Shown: positions 1-9,755, counted from the stretch's first letter. The stretch is DNA of 64,000 nt from JASHPR01 sp963778075 (GCA_963778075.1 CAVZTJ010000005.1:310001-374000); one strand, 5' to 3'. The notes: a model not told the origin generated them from the letters alone. Made by a program: numbers and translations.

Positions 1-85
1 CCTGTCGTCGTGACCCGCTGGCGTTCTTGCTGACTCATACCCACAACGGTGCATGAACGCGGCCAAGAGCGAACGTGACAGTTTG

Positions 86-1028
86 TCACCTGCCGTCGGC
101 GTTTCCGTTCGTCAGCGCCTGCCATGCGTCGGCCACGATCGTGTCCAGAGCTGAGCAGTCGGGTCGCCATCCCAGCTCGGTCCGGATGCGCGAGCTATCG
201 GCGCGCAACTCCCGCGGCTCGTTAGCCGGCGGCCCCCACTGCACCGAAACAGCCTTACCAGTGATCCGCTCGGCGGCTTCGATGACGTCGCGCACGCTCG
301 CACCGAACCCACTGCCGACGTTGTACACGCGGTGTCCGGCAGTTCCGGCAGAGTCGAGTGCCATGACATAGGCCCGAGCCAGGTCGCCAGCGTGCGTGTA
401 CTCCCGGATGGCCGAGCCGTCGCCGTTAACCGTGAGACAGTCCGCCTGGCCCGCAGCGACCAAGAGCGTCTTGGGGATGATCCGCGAGGTATCCGGATCG
501 CCATGGCCGTCTACCGCGCCGGCCACGTTGAAGGTTCTCAGCGTGACCGCGCTGATCCTTCCTAGAGCGGCTTGGAAGCCGATCGCAGCCTCGGCGGCAA
601 GCTTCGAGGCGCCATAGGGATTGCCCGGCATGGGTTCCTGTGCCTCAGTGATGGGCTGGGTTTCCGGTACCCCATACACCGCGCATGTGGATGCGAAGAC
701 GAGCCGGAGCATCCGACCGGTTCGCTCGCGCCTCGGCGTTCATAGCATCCAGAACGTTAAGCGTCCCGGTCACATTGACCCTGAAATACCGCACGGGCTC
801 ATCGAACGACTGGCGAACCGAGGTGAGCGCCGCGAGGTGACATACCGCGTCAGCGCCTTCGACGGCATGCTCAACGGCGGCCTGGTCGAGGATGTCGCCG
901 AGCTGCAGCTCGCATGAAACAGGCTTGGGCGTGCGGGCGAACCCGATCACCGAATGCCCGGCCACAGTGAGCTGCCGGACCACGGCACGGCCGACGAAAC
1001 CGGTGGCGCCGGTAACAAGAACCCGCAT
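86..1028 (-). pseudogene. NAD-dependent epimerase/dehydratase (nucleotide-sugar type), frameshifted
   Basis: From an ATG at 1026-1028 the protein opens with the Rossmann motif GATGFVG (residues 7-13) and continues to about residue 105. The homology then resumes in a second frame with LVFASTCAVYG, the catalytic Tyr-Lys pair in YGASK, and NVGSGFG, ending at 86. The frame change lies at about 700-740. Together the halves give the usual ~310 residues of extended SDR enzymes that epimerise or dehydrate nucleotide sugars in the cytoplasm. The exact substrate cannot be told, since no other sugar genes are in view. It could be a one-base sequence error, but several neighbours carry the same kind of lesion, so I favour decay. 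Confidence 0.75.
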
Positions 1029-1039
1029 GCCTTGTTGCC

Positions 1040-2038
1040 TTACCCCTGTCGGCCGAGCAACAGGTCTTGGTAGTCCCACGCAAGTTCTATACACGCTTGC
1101 GCGGCTGGCGCCAACGGTTCTGTCGCCAGTAGCCGGTAAACGGTATCACGCCGCCAAGGCACGCCAACCGAGCCATCGGCGCTGAAAACAACATCACCCT
1201 CGCTGTTCCAGGTGACAATATCAGCGAAGACTTGATCGAAGACCTCAGCGTCAATGACGACAACCGTCAGTATCTCGCCAACTAGCGTCAGCGGATCTAG
1301 ACCTGTGCCTAGGTACCACACCCGTATCCGGCCATCTCTGCGAGCGGCGTTGAGACTAGCGAACGGTTCCTCGGTATCGTAATCAATCGGCCCACCACTG
1401 CCGTTGTGCTCCGGATTCCCCAGGATCTCCTCAGACAGCTCACGGAGAATGTTGTGCCAGAGGTCGAAGTCTGCGCGAATAATCCGTGGCGCTACACCAG
1501 ACGGCTGGAACACTCCCGCTGGGAGAATGTGAGTCATCCCGCCAGCAAGAGCGACATTGTCTGAGTTGCGGCGGTGTAGCAAGAACGAGGAGCAGCCTGG
1601 CCGCGGATCGTGCCGGATGGTAAGCGTGTCCGTGCTGGGCACCACTGGCCTGCGTGACAAGTCGAAGGGATCGCCGATCAGAGCACGGAACGGCAACTCC
1701 GACAACCGGATGCGTCCAGCATTTCCATCGTGGCTCAGCCACGCGCCAGCGATTTCATGCGCTAACGTTTCGCAAACATCAACCATCGCGAAGTACGTCG
1801 TGTAACCGTACGTCTGCTCGTACGAGCCTCGATCACCAGTGATGTTCAGCAGTCGGTACGAAACCCGGTTCTCGAACAGCGACGGTGGCTCAAGATCCCG
1901 GATCACCTGACAGTACCTGGGGTAACGCCTGCCATGAGGCATCAGCGGTCGGCAATGCTCGCTCTCAACCTCGCCGCCCGTGATGGCGCTGGACGCTAAT
2001 TCGTCCATCCACCTCAGTGCGACAGAACCTATGTCCAT
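1040..2038 (-). CDS. Nudix-like domain protein paired with an XRE regulator
   Basis: This is an intact gene of 332 residues. About two thirds along it has RELSEEILG after a glycine-rich turn (GGMTHILPAG), which resembles a relaxed Nudix box (REUxEExGU) with one extra residue. The N-terminal half is not one I recognise. The start overlaps the 3' end of the XRE-type gene at 2029-2520 by 10 bases, so the two are probably co-transcribed and may act as a regulator plus ligand-binding or hydrolytic partner. Nudix-type enzymes cleave nucleoside diphosphate derivatives, but the imperfect box leaves activity unproven. Hypothetical otherwise. Confidence 0.6.
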   Translation of the reverse strand: MDIGSVALRWMDELASSAITGGEVESEHCRPLMPHGRRYPRYCQVIRDLEPPSLFENRVSYRLLNITGDRGSYEQTYGYTTYFAMVDVCETLAHEIAGAWLSHDGNAGRIRLSELPFRALIGDPFDLSRRPVVPSTDTLTIRHDPRPGCSSFLLHRRNSDNVALAGGMTHILPAGVFQPSGVAPRIIRADFDLWHNILRELSEEILGNPEHNGSGGPIDYDTEEPFASLNAARRDGRIRVWYLGTGLDPLTLVGEILTVVVIDAEVFDQVFADIVTWNSEGDVVFSADGSVGVPWRRDTVYRLLATEPLAPAAQACIELAWDYQDLLLGRQG

Positions 2039-2520
2039 CGGCTCAGCGGCATCCAGCCATCCGAAGTGATCAGGGGCGTCCCTGCGACCTGCGCCACTCC
2101 GTCATATAGCGATACTGCGGTCTTGGTGAGCTGAGGCCGCCGATGGTTAAGGGCCAGACGCACCTTGCGCCAGGCATCAAGGTCTGCTCGAACATCGGGA
2201 GCCAGGCCATGACCATGCCCGCCGATGAGGCCTTCCCCCGACTCGGGGAGCAAGCCGAACCGCTCCGGCGGCACGCCTATAGTCCGCGCAACTTGCCGAA
2301 GACGACCGACGTCGCGAATCTGCCGACTACCCGACAAGACCTTCGAGACATAGGTGCGGTCAACCCCAAGCCTGTCCGCAAGCTCCGCATGCGTAAGGCC
2401 CTCCTGCTTCATAAACTCAGCCAGGACAACGCCAGCGTCCGAACCGTCCCGAAGCTGAGACTGTCCTAGCGCATCGCATCCGAAGCCTCGCCTACCCTCA
2501 TCGTGGAGCGCCGATTCCAT
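2029..2520 (-). CDS. XRE-family helix-turn-helix regulator
   Basis: An in-frame ATG at 2520 gives 163 residues; the frame stays open to 2700 but that extension is arginine-rich and unlike a protein start. The central part (EFMKQEGLTHAELADRLGVD, then RTYVSKVLSGSRQI) is a classic Cro/C1-type HTH: helix 2 around LTHAELADRLGV and recognition helix around RTYVSKVLSG. A short C-terminal tail follows. It overlaps the downstream Nudix-like gene by 10 bases, so it probably controls that operon. The region upstream shows no clear operator. Confidence 0.7.
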   Translation of the reverse strand: MESALHDEGRRGFGCDALGQSQLRDGSDAGVVLAEFMKQEGLTHAELADRLGVDRTYVSKVLSGSRQIRDVGRLRQVARTIGVPPERFGLLPESGEGLIGGHGHGLAPDVRADLDAWRKVRLALNHRRPQLTKTAVSLYDGVAQVAGTPLITSDGWMPLSRWT

Positions 2521-2907
2521 CAGCCTCCTCCTCGGCCTCGAGCCCTCGGCTCCCACGGTACAAGGGGTCACTAGCCGCCCCGCTAGATACTGAGGCCCGT
2601 ATGCCCCTCGAAGCCGGCGCCGCACGCCAAGGCGAACTGAAACTAGCGATCCAGCATGGTCAGCACGCGCTTTCCAACGAGCGTAAGTCCCTGCCCTCAC
2701 TGATTAGGGTCAGCCGTGACCTGACCAAAGTGCTCAGAGCTCGATAATACTCAGGTACCTGCAGACCTTCGTGCCAAGCCCAGCGTAAGCCACGCTGGTC
2801 TAGACGTGTCGCCCATGACGATCACCGGATTGACGTAAGCCAGTGATAGGACAACCCCAAGCCCCGATTGGCTAGGAAGGAACAGCGCCACGACGTACGA
2901 TGACCTT
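2521..2907. other. Divergent intergenic region
   Basis: This stretch separates the leftward XRE gene from the rightward XRE/ImmA gene and must hold both promoters. I see no RNA gene, strong inverted repeat or conserved reading frame in it. Confidence 0.4.
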
Positions 2908-4059
2908 GTGCCTGGGAAAGCTGCCCCCATCAACATGCAGGTACTGGACTGGGCAGTATCTGTATCGGGCTACAGCGATGAGGGCCTGGCCTCAGAGGCC
3001 AAGCTCTCATCTCAACGTTTGCGAGATATTCGCACTGGTACAGCATTACCACAAACCAGCGAATTGCGTAATCTAGCCAAAGCCTTAGATCGGCCTATCG
3101 CTTTTTTCTTCTTGCCCACGCCACCGAAACAAGCCGAAGCGCTTGTTTCATTCCGGCCACCCGCAGGCAGAAACGAAGTCGGCTTCTTACTAACGAAGAA
3201 CGATCGGCCATGCAAATGCCGTCCGGTGGCAGAAAATCACCGACTGGATAGTAACGCGTTCCGGTAGCGAATTGGCCCCGTTGTGCTTCCCACTCTTCCG
3301 AAAGAGCGTACACCGCAGATTGCGGCGGATTACTTAGCCGACTGGCTCAACTGGTCGTTGCAGGATCAGTTCTCAGCAACAAGCGCTAATCAAGTGCTTC
3401 GAACGCTGCGTGGACGTCTTGAGGAGCGCGGCGTTCTCGTTTTGCAATACTCGATGGGTCGGGATTCGTGCCGCGGGTTCTCCTTACCGCACCCGACCGT
3501 TCCGCTTATCGCAATCAACAGCTATCATAACGCAGCTGCCCGCGTCTACAGTGTTATTCACGAGTGCGCACATCTGCTTCGTGGTGACAGGGCAGTTTGC
3601 GGGAACCCTCGGAACGATACGTTGGAGCGCTGGTGCGAACGTGCGTCAGCACTCATGTTGATGCCCTCATCCAATTTCATCACCTATCTAAATGAGACTT
3701 TCGATGCTCGCAAAGTATCCAATGTAGTTGAAGTAAAGAAAATAGCCAACAAGTATCATGTCAGCTTGCTAGCAGCAGCAGTTCGTCTTATAGAAGTTAA
3801 TCGAGCCGACCCAGGTCTTTACGGCGCGGCACAGCAAATATCAGAGGCAAATCCCAGATATGGTGGGAGTAGCTCTGAGCCACAGACAACACCTGTCATC
3901 AGAATACGTACTCTCGGTACGCAAATTCCGCGCATATTGTTGAGCGCTCGTCAATCAGGGCTGCTTTCGGATACTGTCGTCCGGAAATACCTAGACGTAA
4001 ATGGGCCTCAGCTGCAAGAAATAAGTAACCGCATCCTCCGTATGGCGGTTGAGGTATAG
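2908..4059 (+). pseudogene. XRE - ImmA/IrrE-type metallopeptidase, frameshifted in the linker
   Basis: Residues 1-90 (from a GTG at 2908) are an XRE-type HTH domain with SSQRLRDIRTGTALP and the phrase PIAFFFLPTPP typical of XRE/ImmA fusions. From 3283 to the stop at 4059 the same frame gives the COG2856 peptidase domain with the zinc motif HECAH (VIHECAHLLRGD) and a downstream ERASALMLMP ligand segment. Between about 3190 and 3285 the expected linker is spread over three frames (LTNEERSAMQM, then RWQKITDWIVTRSGSELAP), and an in-frame TAG occurs at 3265-3267. ImmA/IrrE peptidases cleave repressors in mobile elements and stress responses. The PIN-like gene follows after 3 bases. Confidence 0.75.
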
Positions 4060-4062
4060 CCG

Positions 4063-4557
4063 TTGTACGTTCTTGATACCGAAGCTACTCTCAGGCTACC
4101 AGAGATAATTAATCCTGGGGCCTTCAATAGGTTCTTAGATGAGCTTGTGCCCTTGGTTCAAGACGGCACCGTCTGTCTATCTGATGTCGTCATCAAAGAG
4201 TGCCGTCGCATAGCCACTGACGAGGTCATATCTGTCTGGCTACATGCTGTTGCTAGTAGCCGACAGTATAAAAACGTACCGTATAGCTGCGTGGTCGACG
4301 TCCTGAGCAAGTGCCAAGGAATACTCGATGTTGACGAGCCTGGTGAGAGCGGTCCAGTTAGCGTTGCTGCGCTAGCACGATTCGTTAGCGAGGTGGAGCA
4401 TGCATCACTCTGGATAGTATCGGAAGATTCGGTCGATCTTCCCACCAGAATGTGTCTCATTAATGCCTGCAACACTTTGGGATTTAACGTCATGCGCGCC
4501 CACCAGTTCGTCAGCCATATTGGCCTCGCTAATATGCTTCGAGCATGTCCAGCCTAG
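4063..4557 (+). CDS. PIN-like (DUF4411-type) putative toxin partner
   Basis: The gene has 164 residues from a TTG start three bases after the ImmA gene's stop. It opens with YVLDTEATLRLPE and ends with IVSEDSVDLPTRMCLINA, then GFNVMRAHQF. This is the usual PIN layout: an acidic residue on the first strand, an acidic pair before the last helices, and a C-terminal strand naming the helix end. DUF4411-type proteins commonly sit directly behind XRE/ImmA genes and are considered toxin-like ribonucleases. The family call is from order and motifs only; the middle is poorly conserved. Codon usage is less GC-rich than in the core genes, suggesting transfer. Its 3' end overlaps the convergent DUF6602 gene by 4 bases. 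Confidence 0.55.
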   Translation: MYVLDTEATLRLPEIINPGAFNRFLDELVPLVQDGTVCLSDVVIKECRRIATDEVISVWLHAVASSRQYKNVPYSCVVDVLSKCQGILDVDEPGESGPVSVAALARFVSEVEHASLWIVSEDSVDLPTRMCLINACNTLGFNVMRAHQFVSHIGLANMLRACPA

Positions 4558-5396
4558 TCAGCAAGGTCTATTATTTCTCTTGCAACGGGAGTCAGATAGT
4601 CGGTAAGCGCCGGACTAGGAATGGCCCTCTGCTGCGCCAAGATACGAAGTAATGCGTCAAGAAATAGCAGCAAGGCACGGCCGGGCTCCCCCGTGATCCG
4701 ATCACCTTTCAGTAGGGTAAGAGGATATGAAAATCCGAACCGATGGAGACGAACTGGCTTGTCCTCCATAGGGCGCACCCACGTACCTGCGATTCTCTCT
4801 CCCTGCTCATCTCGTTCGTGCAGTGGTGTCAATCCGATCCTGTAGGTTTCGCCGACGACAGCTGCACCTGACACTATCCCGGGATCCAATATGCACAATA
4901 GATCAGGCTTGCCCTCAGCAAGAGCGAGGATATTTCTCGCTGCCGCACCTGGGGACATGGACGCAGCGTAGGCTAGCACAACAAACGTTGGATACCTGTC
5001 ATCTGTTGGTGACAGTTCTAACAATTTATCTCTTTTGGCTCCGCAGTCACGCAACTCCTCGGGGGTTAAAGTTGTCTTGACCTCCACGGCTGCGTATACA
5101 GTTTCGACCGGAAATATGACCTGGGAAGTCTGCGCCAATAGAGTGGGCTGGTCAGCGGAGTCGTATATGATAATATCGGTTTGCTTTGACCGGTTATTCT
5201 TTGAATCAATGATGATTCCGCTCCCTACACCTAGACGCCGGGGTATGAGGTTCTGCAATACTCTACTTAGGGCAAGCTCATTTTCTCTGCCCTGTTCGCC
5301 CGCATGTCCTATAAGTCTGTTGAATACGTCGACCTCGACCTGGAGCCGTTGAACTGCTCCCGCCCAATATTCCTCAACGATGTTCATGTGCCGCAC
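4554..5396 (-). CDS. DUF6602-type putative nuclease-fold protein
   Basis: The gene is intact, 280 residues, with a possible alternative ATG three codons later (5387). Near residue 70 it reads QTDIIIYDSADQP, followed about 25 residues later by AAVEVKTTLTPEEL. This D-(x)n-E-x-K layout on two strands is the signature of the PD-(D/E)xK nuclease fold; an upstream ENELALSRVL helix carries the usual first Glu. Proteins of this family (DUF6602) are found in accessory and defence-rich regions; their substrate is not established. It faces the PIN-like gene tail to tail. Its upstream side is the hairpin-rich repeat at 5411-5813. Moderate-GC codon use suggests horizontal origin. Confidence 0.65.
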   Translation of the reverse strand: MRHMNIVEEYWAGAVQRLQVEVDVFNRLIGHAGEQGRENELALSRVLQNLIPRRLGVGSGIIIDSKNNRSKQTDIIIYDSADQPTLLAQTSQVIFPVETVYAAVEVKTTLTPEELRDCGAKRDKLLELSPTDDRYPTFVVLAYAASMSPGAAARNILALAEGKPDLLCILDPGIVSGAAVVGETYRIGLTPLHERDEQGERIAGTWVRPMEDKPVRLHRFGFSYPLTLLKGDRITGEPGRALLLFLDALLRILAQQRAIPSPALTDYLTPVAREIIDLAD

Positions 5397-5410
5397 TTTA
5401 CGCCGGATCG

Positions 5411-5813
5411 CATCGACCTGTCGCGCCTCTCTACATCTTCACGGGGGCGCGGAGCGCGCCAGGCCCGGCTGGCGGTAGCACAGGAAGAGCCAGCGAGGCA
5501 GAGGCGTACTGAGTTGGCGCGACGTCCGCCCGCATCTGGCCGACCCCGGGGGAACCGTGCCGCGCCCGGCGCCGGCTTCCTTCCTTTGGCCCTTCGGGCC
5601 ACGTCGGCGCGCACTCAGCCCGCGGCCGACCGACGTCCGACTCGGCGCAACGTCAGCGATGGCGCGCGAGGTCACGCAAGCCAAGCCATTCCTCCTGGGC
5701 CCGCATTGTGAAGCCCTGCAAGATCACGGTCAAGGGCGCGTCGCAAGCGGTCCCTTCGGGACCCTGGACCACGCCCTCGACAGGGATTCAATCGGCGCCT
5801 ATCGCAGGGATGG
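5411..5813 (+). repeat. Hairpin-rich dispersed repeat, copy A (~400 bp)
   Basis: This non-coding stretch aligns along its whole length with 12471-12898. Shared landmarks in order: CATCGACCTG, CTCTCTACATCTTCA, a GCGCGGAGCGCGCC hairpin, CCGTGGCGCGC-like GC blocks, a GGCCC-loop-GGGCC hairpin, CACGTCGGCGC, GCATTGTGAAGCC, TGCAAGATCA, and a closing block identical for 36 bases (5778-5813). Several stems differ in sequence between copies but still pair. No reading frame is conserved between them. It is unlike any insertion-sequence end that I recognise. Confidence 0.75.
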
Positions 5814-5912
5814 CAGGGTCCGAGCGCTGGCGGCGCCGCAACGTCGTTGACGCTATGCCCACTCTTCAGGATCCGCTCAACTAATGAGCACTTGTGCCAT
5901 TGAATACAGTTC

Positions 5913-6573
5913 ATGTCTCTTACGGTGTCCTCGATCGTTTCGGGCGTCCTCATACCTGCCGCTGCGGTTCTGGTTGCGTTGGTCGTCGGCGTGGCCGGAG
6001 CGTGGGGTGGCCTATGCTGTCGGCTTTCCCAGACGGGAATGCCGCCGTACGGCTTGGTGCTCGCGGCCCCTTGCTGTCCAGCACTCGCGGTAGTTCCCGA
6101 TCTTGAACTGAGGCATCGTGGCGCCGTCCTTGATCATCCGTACATCCTAGATATCCAAGTCGTTAGCCGAGGCCGCAAAGATATTCCCAGAAGTGCCTTC
6201 GACGGTGACGAGCCGATTCGGCTTGATGTCGGCGCGCGCATAGTTACTATTCTCCAGATTACTTCCTTGCCGGAGACTCTTATCTCTCCGGCGGTCACCG
6301 TTAGCACAACCAAGCTGCTCATAGGTCCTAGCCTGATCGGCAAGCGACAAAAGTAAATTTTACACTTTTGACAGATGGTAGATATCCTCTCTCTGACCTA
6401 ATTTTCAGGGATCACTTGAGAATGTGAGACTTCGACAGCAAAAGCCTCTAGAGAGCCGTTCGCGCTCAGCATTTATAGAATGGATGGAAACCACGACGGG
6501 TGCTATCTCCGCGCTTTTGGCCCTTATTACGCTCCTCGGGGGTAGTCGCATAATATATGCCATAATTAGGTAA
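5913..6573 (+). pseudogene. Two-TM hypothetical membrane protein, multiply frameshifted
   Basis: The relic starts with an N-terminal membrane segment (SLTVSSIVSGVLIPAAAVLV), then a soluble domain with YILDIQVVSRGRKDIP and FDGDEPIRLDVG, then LEIGPSLIGK-type residues. After a stop at 6354-6356 the protein continues in other frames (VNFTLLTDGRYPLSDLIF, then ENVRLRQQKPLE) and ends with a second membrane helix, AISALLALITLLGGSRIIYA, at 6571-6573. At least four frame changes are visible (around 6060, 6090, 6352 and 6418). The VSRGRKDIP phrase recurs in actinomycete membrane proteins of unknown role. Non-functional as written. Confidence 0.6.
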
Positions 6574-6621
6574 TGGGCCTTGTTTGATTCCAGACATGGC
6601 ACCCAGAGATCCAGTCGTAAC

Positions 6622-7403
6622 TCAGTCTGTAGCGGGGTCCTGTAGCAACCATCCCGAACGACCCTGGTCTGAGAGGGTCACGTGACGCAAGGGAATCCCA
6701 CGTGAGGAAGTACGCTGGACGTATCGATTCAGTCTACTAAGCAGCCCGTCACTGCCTTTTCCTTGCTCGGTGCTCATGTCACACCGCGCGCTGCTCCCGC
6801 AGGGGCTAATCGGGCTTCTTGATCGCTTTTGATCTGGCTCTCTCTTGGCTGCTTCATCGACCCAGGCCCACTCAGGTTCGGAGGTTCGGCCCCGATGCAG
6901 TCGACCCCGGTCATCCCTTGACCAGTCTCTTCCAGCATTGTCGCGGAAGTCCAACTTAAGGGGCAGGCGATTGTACGGGATAGTCAGAGCTGTGATTGGA
7001 AGCCTCAACGTCTCGTGAGGTCCTACCGAGACAACCTCGTCCTCCGAGTGGGCCGACTGCAACTCATCACTGCCCTTGCTCTTCTCAACAAAAATGGGGG
7101 CGCTCACTATGACATCCCAGATAGGTTCATCGCTGGCGTTGTTTATAACCGCGTAATTACGAATACCGCGCATATCCGGCTGATCCACCGACAGCTCGTA
7201 TACGTCAACCTCTTTCGGCCCGTCGCCGTCGTCTCGCTCGACCAGCATCCAGGCTGCGACCTGGACAGCCTGTCGGCGCTCCTCTTCCTCCTGGTGCTTG
7301 CGTTCAGAGCGGATGGACCGCCACTCGGCCGGAGCCCCAATCCCAGCGCGACAGCCGCCGCGCTGGCGGTACCGACTGCCGTCGTTACATCGACCCAGGA
7401 CAC
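6622..7403 (-). pseudogene. Membrane-anchored hypothetical protein, one frameshift
   Basis: From an ATG at 7403 the first ~28 residues form a signal-anchor helix (DVTTAVGTASAAAVALGLGL). The expected continuation, a charged coiled helix RSIRSERKHQEEEERRQAV then QVAAWMLVERDDGDGPKEV, lies in another frame and runs cleanly to 6622. It includes a strand-rich middle (NYAVINNASDEPIWDVIVSA) that resembles the extracytoplasmic or regulatory domain of actinomycete anchored proteins. The change of frame is at about 7325-7345. Function unknown. The lesion could be a single-base error; everything after it is open for 208 residues. Confidence 0.55.
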
Positions 7404-7430
7404 AGAGGCTGACCTTATGGCCTGACTTGG

Positions 7431-7649
7431 CTAACAGTCATGGGCTTGGCTCAGTCCGTCGCGCTGAGTCTCGGACTGCCGGAGTGCGCCGATCTCTTGC
7501 CGGTTCAGGCGGAGTAGGGCTCGCTCGGGGGCGGCTTCCAGAACGGCCAGCTTCGCCGCGATGCTCGCGCCAATGCCGTCCAGGAGTGTCGTCTGCTCGT
7601 CGAGCAGGCTGACCTGCACCACGCCATAAAACAGCTGGTTAGACACCAT
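7431..7649 (-). CDS. Small hypothetical protein, possibly a fragment
   Basis: A 72-residue open frame that starts MVSNQLFYGVVQVSLLDEQT; the frame also extends upstream (SGDTERTDDLA), so it may be the tail of a longer decayed gene. No motif is recognised. It lies between two frameshifted genes and could itself be a relic. Confidence 0.25.
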   Translation of the reverse strand: MVSNQLFYGVVQVSLLDEQTTLLDGIGASIAAKLAVLEAAPERALLRLNRQEIGALRQSETQRDGLSQAHDC

Positions 7650-7808
7650 TGCCAGGTCGTCTGTGCGCTCGGTGTCGCCCGAGATGCAGGTGTGCGGTGG
7701 TGGCCTGCACGGCGAGAGCCTGGCCTAGCGCGGTCTTGCTCAGTGTCCCGGACTAACGGGGTCGGGTTCTTGAAGACTTCGCATGCCGGGCAACGGCATA
7801 CTTTCAAC

Positions 7809-8674
7809 ATGCGATTGAAGACCCCAGGTGATCTGGAGGCGAGCATCGACAGCCTCGATCTCCTTGCCCGGAAACTGGCCGACTGCCTTAACGGCCGCCC
7901 GCGGCGTAACGTCCAGCAAGATCGTGAGGCGTGGCTGAAGTGGTGGGCGGAGGCCGACATGAAGCTCCGCGGGCTGTTCGCTTCAGTAGCTCCTAGTCCC
8001 GCTGGCTCAGACAGCCGCAGAGATTCGGAACCTGGACCTACCTGCACCTGCCTATGACGCCCCCCATCCAGTCATTCATAATCCGTGAGCGTGACGTCTG
8101 GGTAGATCGGCTGAACAACGCGGTCCGGGAACTGAAGCAGCTTAACGACTTCGTCAGGCGGCCGGGCCGGGTCGCGGTACTGGACACCTCTGCCTTCCAT
8201 GAGTTTGACCGGTTCTGGCTGGCGGACTGGGCGAGCGTTACCGAGGCAGATCCGCCGCATACGAGCATGCCTGGGCTGCCTATCCGCCTAATGGTCCCGC
8301 TAGTGGTAGTGGAGGAGTTGGACTCTCAAAAGAGCCATCCAAATGGGAAGGTAAGGCAAGCCGCTCGTGAAATTCTTAGGCAACTGCGGGATTTGCTTCG
8401 AGCGTCATCCAACGCATTCGCTGACGTACTAATCTTGAACGACCGGGTGACTATTGAGATCTTGCTTGACAATCGAATGCATGTCCGGCTGCCTGTGAAT
8501 GACGCGGAGATCATTGACCGTGCACTGTATCTACGGAGCCTGTTCCCTACATCTAGACGTATTATCCTAATATCTAGTGACCTGTCGATGCAGTTCCGTG
8601 CAGAAGGGGCGGGTCTGGAGACGAGACATGTGTCCCGGGATCTTGGCGAGGACGAGAAGTCGCAAGGAGGTTAG
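7809..8674 (+). pseudogene. PIN-domain protein, frameshifted between N-terminal helix domain and PIN core
   Basis: The N-terminal part, from ATG 7809, has a helical region ending EAWLKWWAEADMKLRGLFAS. A bridging segment (QTAAEIRNLDLPAPAYD) lies in another frame at about 7995-8055. The PIN core then reads from 8054: VAVLDTSAFHEF (first catalytic Asp), LMVPLVVVEELDSQK (Glu), PVNDAEIIDRAL (Asp) and LISSDLSMQFRAEGAGL (final Asp). That is a complete set of PIN acidic residues. The layout matches single-chain actinomycete PIN proteins of about 290 residues, likely RNA-cleaving. No antitoxin-like gene adjoins it. The 3' piece alone (206 residues) may still be translated. Confidence 0.6.
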
Positions 8675-9086
8675 CGCCGGGGCCAGGCACACACCCGATC
8701 TCCTCCGGACCGACCGCGGACGCGGGCGCCGCGAAGCAGACGGCTCATGCTGGCCAAACGCAACCTCGCGCAGCTGACTGCCCTGGTCAAGACCCGGCTC
8801 AAACGGATACAGTACCTGCCTGGCCAGATCAGCGGGTTCCTCTTGAGCTTCGCCCTGGATCTCACACCGTTCTGTAACCCCCACGATTAAGCATCGTTAG
8901 TGCCGAGATAGATCAGCACGCTAGAACTGCCGGTCTTCGGCGTAACCAAGCTCATCGTCCCAGTCGGTGGATTCAGGCATCGGCTCATCGGGCATTGGTA
9001 TCTCCTCCATCTGACCATGCGGGTCTTCGTTCGTATCTGATCCGTCTACCACGCAATCCGTTTGTGAGTGGCGGTAGGGTTGATCC
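8675..9086. other. Intergenic stretch with only tiny open frames
   Basis: There is no supported gene here. A 47-codon rightward frame at 8747-8890 (starts MLAKRNLAQLTALVKTRLKR) and a leftward acidic frame ending at 8921 (contains PMPESTDWDDELGYAEDRQF) are the only candidates; neither has a recognised motif or a convincing ribosome site. Confidence 0.3.
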
Positions 9087-9755
9087 ATGCAGGAATATGA
9101 GACCGAGATCATAAATGACCGCCTCTTCGTCAAGGGATTCCCCCAGGCCGCCAAGACGTTTGAGGCCGTAAGTCCTTCTCAGGCGCGCGATTTAGCAGAT
9201 CTTTCACTCCATAGGCATGACCTGCTTCGCTCACGCGAATACCTGGAGGCATTGCAGCAGCCAGTTCCTGAAATCGTTCAGGAAGCTCTCTGGCATAGCG
9301 CCATCGTGAGCTATTGCAAGTGCTTTGCTAAGTCAAATGCACGAGGCGTCCTTAAGAGCAATGCCATACTTCGCTCTGGGCCAAAGAAAGCAGGCAAAGC
9401 TCACAACCTCTTCATGGCAGTCAGAGACAAGCATGTAGCTCACGACGACAACGCCCTGCTTGACGCGAAACCCGGATTCATCTTTGCGTTGCCAGAATCG
9501 AGTTATAAAATAGAGCGCATAGTGTGCGCAGTAATACTGGCGGAAACTTTCAGCCAGGAATGGGCACAACCTCTGTGGCAATTGGTCAACACGGCTCTTG
9601 CATGGGTCGATACAGAGTTTGAGAAGCTTTGTGAGCAGGCGACCGCTCGGCTAGAGCCTGAGTCGTTCGACCTTCTGAATGCCCAGCCAGATGCGGTCTA
9701 CCGGAAGCCTGAGATCAGGGACCTATTCTCTACTCGGCGGACCATAACGAGTTAA
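9087..9755 (+). CDS. HEPN-like hypothetical protein
   Basis: The gene is intact, 222 residues. A helical N-terminal half (ALWHSAIVSYCKCFAKSNAR) leads to HNLFMAVRDKHVAHDDNALL. The RDKHVAH block (Arg-x5-His) fits the Rx4-6H motif of HEPN ribonucleases and of AbiU2-like proteins, where this arginine and histidine form the active site between two subunits. No NTase partner lies next to it, although HEPN genes often have one. The codon usage is moderate in GC. It stands alone between decayed genes and is one of the few intact genes of this region. The HEPN call rests on the motif and helical character only. Confidence 0.5.
   Translation: MQEYETEIINDRLFVKGFPQAAKTFEAVSPSQARDLADLSLHRHDLLRSREYLEALQQPVPEIVQEALWHSAIVSYCKCFAKSNARGVLKSNAILRSGPKKAGKAHNLFMAVRDKHVAHDDNALLDAKPGFIFALPESSYKIERIVCAVILAETFSQEWAQPLWQLVNTALAWVDTEFEKLCEQATARLEPESFDLLNAQPDAVYRKPEIRDLFSTRRTITS

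Noticed and set aside
5778..5813. The 36-base identical block of the repeat as a CRISPR repeat
   Set aside because: It occurs once in each copy of the larger element, with no regularly spaced units and no cas genes.
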